Below are positions 6,655-9,656 of a DNA stretch of 9,656 nucleotides, in pieces. A program made the position numbers and the translations under genes. The DNA comes from an uncultured bacterium. Its GTDB lineage: Bacteria; Patescibacteriota; Patescibacteriia; UBA1558; GWA2-36-10. The notes beneath the pieces were generated by a model. The model made no database searches. It was not told the DNA's origin and worked only from the letters and a program-made list of their open reading frames with translations. The stretch spans positions 1 through 9,656 of the forward strand of contig CAIRBL010000088.1 in assembly GCA_903876815.1 (NCBI GenBank). Direction: 5' to 3'. The first letter of the stretch is position 1. Each line of letters begins with the position of its first letter.

Positions 6655-7422
6655 TTATTTTACTAAAGCATCTAATTGTTTAGCAACGGTTTCATATGGT
6701 AAGGCGCCATTGATTGGTAATCTTTGATCACCAGCTACAATGACTGAATAAGGTGTGCCACGTCCACCAGCATCAACTGCTTGAGCTGTCTGATCTTGGA
6801 CTTTTTGGGCAAACTTGCCTTCAGTCACACAAGCATTTACTTTGTCAGCATTTACGCCAATTTTATTTAAAGCAGTATTGATATCAGCTAAAGCAGTTTT
6901 GTTGGCAAACATATAATCAAGGAAGGCCCAAAATTTATCATTGCCACCGATACTACCAATACATTCAGCATACTCGGCTTTTTTGGTAGCCTCTGGGTGA
7001 AGCTGTGCTAAAGGAAATTGTCTGAAGACCCAATTGACTTTTTTATCATAATTTTTCATGACTTGATTCATGGTTTCATGAAATTTTTGACAATAAGGGC
7101 AGTCAATATCAGAAAAAGTGACTATAGTGACATCAGCCTTTTTGTCACCACGCATCCAGTCGTCTTTGGCGACTTCAACATTAGCGATATTATTAGCTAC
7201 TTCAGCGCTAGGATCAGCGGCTGCGTTGACAACATTATTGTTACTTGGTTTGCCAGCAGCTTTAGTTTGCACAGCTTGATTTATAAATAAACCAGCCATA
7301 ATAAAAAACCCAACAGCAAACATCACACCGACACCACTAAATAAGCCTACTTTAAAGGCTGAACGTGAGCTTAGGTTATCGATGAATTTTTTTTCGTATG
7401 GATTTTGATTGTGTTCTTCCAT
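6655..7422 (-). CDS. membrane-anchored DsbA family protein (second copy)
   Basis: This 255-residue protein is a second DsbA-type oxidoreductase. It has a cytoplasmic N-terminus (1-24), one membrane span (25-48), an Ala/Asn-rich linker (50-85) and a thioredoxin-fold domain (86-255). The active site FSDIDCPYCQKFH (103-115) carries C108/C111. WVFRQFPLAQLHPEA (131-145) and the cis-proline loop GRGTPYSVIV (220-229) complete the family signature. Two further cysteines, C154 (AECIGS) and C198 (ACVTEG), sit where many secreted DsbA-family proteins carry an extra pair and may form a structural disulfide. It is transcribed alone, from a promoter at 7465-7494 to a terminator at 6587-6641. The weak AAAGAAAG ahead of the ATG is the only SD candidate. 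CPYC rather than CPAC suggests a redox potential or client set different from that of the VKOR-linked copy (inference). Confidence 0.92.
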   Translation of the reverse strand: MEEHNQNPYEKKFIDNLSSRSAFKVGLFSGVGVMFAVGFFIMAGLFINQAVQTKAAGKPSNNNVVNAAADPSAEVANNIANVEVAKDDWMRGDKKADVTIVTFSDIDCPYCQKFHETMNQVMKNYDKKVNWVFRQFPLAQLHPEATKKAEYAECIGSIGGNDKFWAFLDYMFANKTALADINTALNKIGVNADKVNACVTEGKFAQKVQDQTAQAVDAGGRGTPYSVIVAGDQRLPINGALPYETVAKQLDALVK

Positions 7423-7464
7423 ATTTTTATCTTTCTTTAATAGTTAAAATTTTATTGTTAACTT

Positions 7465-7494
7465 ATTATAACAGATTCTTTTTTAAAAAGGCAA
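7465..7494 (-). promoter_or_regulatory. promoter of the second DsbA gene
   Basis: Read on -, TTGCCT (7494-7489), an 18-nt spacer and TATAAT (7470-7465) are found. A TGT just before the -10 makes an extended TGTTATAAT identical to the one before the transketolase operon. It lies about 43 bases upstream of the ATG at 7422. Confidence 0.65.
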
Positions 7495-7499
7495 GCTTT

Positions 7500-7793
7500 T
7501 TATTTGCTTAAAACGTTGTTTTCAATTTTCCAGCCCTCGGCTTGTAATTTCTTTATCTTAGCTTTTTGTCCCCAAGCATAGCCACCAAGTCTTTTGCCAG
7601 TTGCTACTACCCGATGACAAGGAATGTGCTTGGGATCAGGGTTGTTATGCATCAAATTGCCAACAGCGCGATAAGCTTTGGGTGATAGGGCTTTTTTGGC
7701 TACTTCTTGATAGCTTAAAACTTCGCCTTTTGGTATTTGTGAGACTATTTTATAGACTAATTCTTTAAAATTGTTTTTTGTTGTTTGCTTCAT
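7500..7793 (-). CDS. MGMT-type DNA-binding domain protein (O6-alkylguanine repair)
   Basis: The 97-residue protein matches only the C-terminal, DNA-binding and active-site domain of O6-methylguanine-DNA methyltransferases. Seen in order: YKIVSQIPKGEVLSYQEVA (14-32), a helix with the arginine finger in YRAVGNLMHNNP (41-52), the acceptor cysteine in PCHRVV (58-63, C59), and GYAWGQKAKIKKLQAEG (71-87). Because the cysteine is kept (not PWQRV as in alkyltransferase-like proteins), real transfer of alkyl groups to the protein is possible, although the usual N-terminal domain is missing. I chose the ATG at 7793: the reading frame continues to 7907, but that extension covers the promoter and the start of the divergent gene and shows no homology-like sequence. 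No SD is visible. A role in nucleotide-excision signalling like Atl proteins cannot be excluded. Confidence 0.88.
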   Translation of the reverse strand: MKQTTKNNFKELVYKIVSQIPKGEVLSYQEVAKKALSPKAYRAVGNLMHNNPDPKHIPCHRVVATGKRLGGYAWGQKAKIKKLQAEGWKIENNVLSK

Positions 7794-7821
7794 ATGGCTT
7801 ATAGTGAAAAAAGGGTCAGGA

Positions 7822-7850
7822 TTGACAAAAAAGTGATTATATGCTACTAT
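7822..7850 (+). promoter_or_regulatory. promoter of the 3D-domain gene
   Basis: A perfect -35 TTGACA (7822-7827), 17-nt spacer and TACTAT (7845-7850) with a TGC extension are present. Transcription should start near 7857, giving a leader of about 25 bases before the ATG at 7882. Its -10 overlaps that of the opposite promoter. Confidence 0.75.
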
Positions 7851-7877
7851 TATACATCGATTTAAACAATAAGCCAA
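7849..7877 (-). promoter_or_regulatory. promoter of the MGMT-type gene, overlapping the divergent one
   Basis: Read on -, TTGGCT (7877-7872), a 17-nt spacer and a perfect TATAAT (7854-7849) are found. A second TATAAT at 7841-7836 has no matching -35. The two divergent promoters share bases 7849-7850 in their -10 boxes, so RNA polymerase could probably occupy only one at a time. Confidence 0.55.
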
Positions 7878-7881
7878 TTTT

Positions 7882-8400
7882 ATGGATATACAAGGAAAAA
7901 GGGCCAAATTGAATAAAGTATTAAATCATTGGGAAAAGACTACTATTTTTAGTATATTATTTACTTTAGTTTTAGTTTTTGACTTTCCTAGAGCAGTATT
8001 TTCTCAGACTAATGTAGTAAATACACTGGGCGATGCTGGTCCAAGGGCAGAATTTGTTTTGAAAAAACATTATTCTGAGCCTACTTTGCCAAAAAGTGAG
8101 GAGCGTCAGGCAAAAAATATTATTCATTTACCAGTCACTGCTTATAATAGTGAAGTTGGTCAAACTGATGATACGCCTTTTATTACTGCTTTTGGTACTA
8201 CGGTGCGTGATGGTATTGTGGCGACAAACTTTTTACCTAAAGGCACTATGATTCGTTTTCCAGAAGAATTTGGCGATAAAATTTTCGTGGTAGAAGATAG
8301 GATGAACGCTCGTTATACTTATAAAGTAGATATTTGGATGGCTGATAAACAAGAGGCTATTCAGTTTGGTGCTAAATATTTGAAAATGGAGATTTTGTAA
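7882..8400 (+). CDS. exported 3D-domain protein (RlpA/MltA-like double-psi beta-barrel)
   Basis: This 172-residue protein has an N-terminal signal or anchor (about 20-42, TTIFSILFTLVLVF then AVFSQ), a polar linker (43-82) and a C-terminal 3D domain (84-172). The 3D domain is named for conserved aspartates and occurs in lytic transglycosylase MltA and in spore and resuscitation proteins. Recognisable parts are VTAYNS (85-90), DDTPFITAFGT (96-106), LPKGTMIRFP (118-127), VVEDRMNARY (136-145; D139) and KVDIWMADKQEAIQFGAK (148-165; D150). D139 and D150 match two of the conserved acidic positions. It probably acts on peptidoglycan outside the membrane, but activity cannot be inferred from these residues alone. 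The ATG at 7882 has no SD. A TTG at 7909 preceded by AAAGGG is an alternative that keeps the signal sequence. A strong terminator follows the stop. Confidence 0.83.
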   Translation: MDIQGKRAKLNKVLNHWEKTTIFSILFTLVLVFDFPRAVFSQTNVVNTLGDAGPRAEFVLKKHYSEPTLPKSEERQAKNIIHLPVTAYNSEVGQTDDTPFITAFGTTVRDGIVATNFLPKGTMIRFPEEFGDKIFVVEDRMNARYTYKVDIWMADKQEAIQFGAKYLKMEIL

Positions 8401-8412
8401 ATAAAGCTGGGA

Positions 8413-8446
8413 GATCCCGCTCCTCGTGAGGGGCGGGATCCTTTTT
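8413..8446 (+). terminator. intrinsic terminator after the 3D-domain gene
   Basis: GATCCCGCTCCTC (8413-8425) pairs with GAGGGGCGGGATC (8428-8440) with one G-U pair, followed by CTTTTTCCTT. It starts 12 bases after the stop codon. Confidence 0.92.
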
Positions 8447-8482
8447 CCTTAGAACATTTTGAAAATTGTTTTAAGGAAAGAG
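8441..8482. repeat. imperfect inverted repeat straddling the terminator tail
   Basis: CTTTTTCCTTAGAACA (8441-8456) is nearly complementary to TGTTTTAAGGAAAGAG (8467-8482), with only two G-T pairs in 16 positions around a 10-base loop. The left arm includes the T-tract of the preceding terminator, so the repeat begins exactly where the terminator stem ends. It may be the 5' leader structure of the following small genes or a processing site. I recognise no known element. Confidence 0.6.
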
Positions 8483-8516
8483 CCGAACATTCAAAAAACA
8501 AATACAGGGAGGCGTT

Positions 8517-8774
8517 ATGGAAACTTCTGGATGGCACAGAGCGTTCCATAGGCATTGCTTTTATCTGAGTCTAGATTATCATCCCAAGGGGACAGATATT
8601 CCATTGAGGCCGGTAGATTTTACTCATCCTAATATTAGGATAAATCCTGATGAAGCTGAGTTTACTGATTTTGAAGAGGGCTTTGATTTTAGTGTCTGGG
8701 CAGATCCCGATAGAGAATCAGTCTGGCCTGACAACACAATGCTAAGTGAGGAGACTGAAAATGGCGAATTCTAA
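8517..8774 (+). CDS. small acidic protein of unknown function
   Basis: I do not recognise this 85-residue protein. It starts METSGWHRAFHRHCFYLSLD, rich in His and aromatic residues, and becomes strongly acidic from about residue 44, with many Asp, Glu, Phe and Trp (FEEGFDFSVWADPD, 52-65). There is no signal peptide or membrane span. A near-ideal ribosome binding site, GGGAGG (8507-8512), precedes the ATG by 4 bases, in contrast to most genes here. Its end overlaps the next small gene by 14 bases, so the two form a translational pair. Coding is supported by the strong SD, the linked second ORF and the ordered spacing. No promoter could be identified between the upstream terminator and this gene. 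It might be a small regulator or one half of an acidic/basic protein pair, but that is speculation. Confidence 0.65.
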   Translation: METSGWHRAFHRHCFYLSLDYHPKGTDIPLRPVDFTHPNIRINPDEAEFTDFEEGFDFSVWADPDRESVWPDNTMLSEETENGEF

Positions 8775-8970
8775 GATGATGGTCAAAAAGACTCATCGCA
8801 TTGGTGAGCGACTGGGTATCAATGATTTGCCAAGAGATTGGCAGAAATCATTAAGCGTTGGTGGCATTTGCCACGACCCACGCAACAACACCGACACCAT
8901 GAGCTTTGCTGACTTTTTTGCAGCTGGAGGAGAGCTGGAGGCATTGTTCTCTCGTCGACGTAGTTGGTGA
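8761..8970 (+). CDS. small basic protein of unknown function
   Basis: The ATG at 8761 is preceded by GAGGAG (8748-8753) at 7 bases, so it is chosen over an in-frame GTG at 8746 that lies inside that same SD. The product is 69 residues, unrecognised, with basic ends (MANSKMMVKKTHR and FSRRRSW) and a middle segment LPRDWQKSLSVGGICHDPRNN (23-43). It has no signal or membrane segment. The gene overlaps the acidic small protein gene by 14 bases. It ends in TGA, whereas all other genes here end in TAA. It uses many C-ending or CG-containing codons (AAC, ACC, GAC, CGT, CGA), unlike the AT-rich neighbours, which hints at a different origin or strong selection. A perfect hairpin follows about 20 bases after the stop. 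Confidence 0.6.
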   Translation: MANSKMMVKKTHRIGERLGINDLPRDWQKSLSVGGICHDPRNNTDTMSFADFFAAGGELEALFSRRRSW

Positions 8971-8989
8971 TGTTTGCTCGCACCTTTAC

Positions 8990-9022
8990 GAGCGGCTCGA
9001 AGCCAATAGCTTCGAGCCGCTC
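8990..9022 (+). terminator. perfect 14-bp hairpin after the small ORF pair
   Basis: GAGCGGCTCGAAGC (8990-9003) and GCTTCGAGCCGCTC (9009-9022) are exact complements around a CAATA loop. It lies where a terminator for the two small genes is expected, but the next bases are ACCACCCCCAAAAAGCC, with no immediate T-tract (T-rich sequence begins about 20 bases later). Its left arm also could pair with GCTCG (8976-8980), giving an alternative stem. It may be a terminator of non-canonical type or an mRNA-end stabiliser. Confidence 0.45.
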
Positions 9023-9086
9023 ACCACCCCCAAAAAGCCTTTATTTTCTATAGTTTTTCCGCTTTTATTATAAGCCTAAAAAGGGT

Positions 9087-9115
9087 TTGACAAGCTGAAA
9101 GATTTAGTATATAAT
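9087..9115 (+). promoter_or_regulatory. full-consensus sigma-70 promoter of the 23S rRNA transcript
   Basis: TTGACA (9087-9092), a 17-nt spacer and TATAAT (9110-9115) match the consensus in every position. It is the strongest promoter in the window and points at the 23S gene. Transcription should start near 9122. A/T-rich bases upstream could act as an UP element. Confidence 0.9.
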
Positions 9116-9148
9116 ACGGCTACCTTTATTAAGAAGGAAAAATAATAC

Positions 9149-9181
9149 ATGTTAAGACAATTAATTAAGCTAAAATTTTAA
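9149..9181 (+). CDS. 10-codon leader ORF in the rRNA leader
   Basis: An ATG at 9149 opens a 10-codon frame, MLRQLIKLKF, ending in TAA (9179-9181). AGAAGGA at 9132-9138 is a good SD at about 10 bases, and the frame lies about 27 bases after the predicted transcription start. It is followed 29 bases later by a terminator-like hairpin, as in leader-peptide attenuators. The peptide is rich in Leu, Lys and Arg. Translation is not proven; in so short a frame chance is possible. Confidence 0.4.
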   Translation: MLRQLIKLKF

Positions 9182-9204
9182 GGTTCAGAAAGTGATATTC
9201 TCTA

Positions 9205-9234
9205 CTTTTTGAGCCGCCCAAAAAGCGGTTTTTT
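9205..9234 (+). terminator. attenuator-like terminator in the 23S leader
   Basis: GAGCCGC (9211-9217) pairs with GCGGTTT (9225-9231; CCGC/GCGG core) around CCAAAAA, followed by a run of six T (9229-9234). CTTTTT (9205-9210) can alternatively pair with AAAAAG (9220-9225), using part of the loop and one stem base, so two mutually exclusive folds are possible. It stands between the consensus promoter and the 23S gene. Either the transcript must read through it, or it ends a short RNA. Confidence 0.55.
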
Positions 9235-9247
9235 GTCTCTTTGAAAA
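9234..9247 (+). promoter_or_regulatory. boxA-like antitermination sequence
   Basis: TGTCTCTTTGAAAA resembles the rRNA boxA of Gram-positive type (TGYTCTTTGAAAA) with one extra base. Such sites bind NusB/NusE and let polymerase pass terminators in rRNA operons. It directly follows the T-tract of the leader hairpin, which fits a function in rRNA transcription. Confidence 0.6.
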
Positions 9248-9263
9248 TTAAATTAGTTGTTAG

Positions 9264-9314
9264 TAAGCAGTTTTTTATGGGTAGGCTTTGCGCGATCCAC
9301 TAAAGGACTGCTTG
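9264..9314 (+). other. long imperfect RNA hairpin in the 23S leader
   Basis: AAGCAGT (9265-9271) pairs with ACTGCTT (9307-9313). Pairing continues inward through TTTTTA/TAAAGG (9272-9277 with 9301-9306, two G-U pairs) and, after a bulge at 9300, TGGGT with ATCCA (9278-9282/9295-9299). Outward, AT-rich segments 9245-9254 and 9320-9328 are also largely complementary. The whole would be an elongated stem of about 85 nt lying just after boxA. It does not match a tRNA or another RNA family I recognise. It may be a leader hairpin of pre-23S RNA. Confidence 0.5.
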
Positions 9315-9495
9315 GTGCCAATTAATTTAAACGGCATTTAGGACTTTGACAAGTAAATATTTTTTTAAACAATAATGTTTAAGAGCATCTTTTAATAATC
9401 TATAGATTCGATAATTTATAGATTTCAATTTTAAGTATAAATTTGTATTACTCATAAGAAATTTTAGTGCATCAAAAGTTTTCAGAATTTTTGGT

Positions 9496-9656
9496 GGTTA
9501 CTAATAAGGGTATACGGTGGATGCCTTGACACCAAAAGACGATGAAGGACGTAGCAATCTGCGATAAGCTTCGGGGAGGTGATAAGCAACCTATGAGCCG
9601 GAGATTTCCGAATGGGGAAACCCTTCCGTATGAAGTACGGAAACCACTAACTGAAT
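9496..9656 (+). rRNA. rrl: 23S ribosomal RNA, 5' end (partial)
   Basis: From GGTTACTAATAAGGG the sequence carries the conserved 5' domain of bacterial 23S rRNA: TACGGTGGATGCC, GATGAAGGACGTAGCAA, TCTGCGATAAGC, GATTTCCGAATGGGGAAACC and CACTAACTGAAT. The gene runs out of the window after about 160 bases. The mature start was set by alignment from memory with other bacterial 23S ends (GGTTAAG...), so it may be off by a few bases. No 16S gene, tRNA-Ile or tRNA-Ala lies in the preceding 525 bases. Instead there are small protein genes and a promoter, so this 23S is probably transcribed separately from 16S. Possible introns or lost helices, common in CPR 23S genes, would lie beyond the window. Confidence 0.97.

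Noticed and set aside
7794..7907. 38-residue N-terminal extension of the MGMT-type protein
   Set aside because: It would run through both divergent promoters and into the 3D-domain gene, has no family-like sequence, and the ATG at 7793 begins right where the MGMT domain needs it.
8746..8760. GTG start for the small basic protein
   Set aside because: The GTG is part of the SD serving the ATG at 8761, and nothing upstream of it looks like an SD.
9346..9376. Second promoter in the 23S leader as an annotated feature
   Set aside because: The -35 is perfect but the -10 (AATAAT) needs a 19-nt spacer, so I report it only as an observation.
8971..9495. tRNA or 5S gene in the spacer before 23S
   Set aside because: No GGTTCGAATCC-like T-arm, CCA end or clover-leaf pairing was found. 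The long hairpin at 9264-9314 is a simple stem.
1..9656. Recoded TGA (as in Gracilibacteria/Absconditabacteria)
   Set aside because: Tryptophan and glycine are encoded normally, no in-frame TGA interrupts any gene, and TGA ends the gene at 8970.
1..9656. CRISPR array or insertion sequence
   Set aside because: No regularly spaced repeats and no transposase-like frame were seen. The inverted repeats found are short hairpins near gene ends.

Overview
The window looks like a piece of an AT-rich genome from a host-associated or symbiotic bacterium of the Candidate Phyla Radiation (Patescibacteria). This is inferred from small, tightly packed genes, a transketolase split into two subunits, a VKOR/DsbA disulfide system, many genes with no visible Shine-Dalgarno (SD) sequence, and a 23S rRNA gene with no 16S or tRNA immediately upstream. 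Tryptophan is encoded by TGG and one gene ends in TGA, so the standard bacterial code (table 11) fits. No mobile element or CRISPR array is visible.

Left part (1-1970, + strand): an ECF-type sigma factor overlaps a three-span membrane protein that is a candidate anti-sigma factor. A small secreted protein follows. Its upstream region holds an 18-bp perfect palindrome and a short hairpin that covers part of the likely ribosome binding site. A bidirectional terminator separates this block from the next.

Middle part (1966-7793, - strand): (a) a four-gene operon, in transcription order a membrane-anchored PsbP-like protein, transketolase N-terminal subunit, transketolase C-terminal subunit, and bifunctional phosphoglucose/phosphomannose isomerase. 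The genes abut or overlap and are preceded by an extended -10 promoter. Together they suggest non-oxidative pentose phosphate metabolism feeding hexose phosphates. (b) An oxidative folding module: a DsbA-like thiol oxidoreductase overlapping a VKOR-type membrane oxidase, plus a second, separately transcribed DsbA-like protein. (c) A short MGMT-type DNA repair protein with the catalytic PCHRV motif.

Right part (7822-9656, + strand): an exported 3D-domain (cell-wall active type) protein is transcribed divergently from the MGMT gene, from promoters whose -10 boxes overlap. Next come two small overlapping ORFs of unknown function with strong SD sequences and a richer GC content than their neighbours. 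Then comes a fully consensus sigma-70 promoter (TTGACA, 17 nt, TATAAT), a 10-codon leader ORF, a terminator-like hairpin, a boxA-like sequence, a long imperfect hairpin, and the 5' end of 23S rRNA, which runs off the window.

The least ordinary parts are the 23S leader (promoter, mini-ORF, attenuator-like hairpin, boxA), the two-gene small ORF module before it, and the sigma factor/membrane protein/secreted protein cluster.
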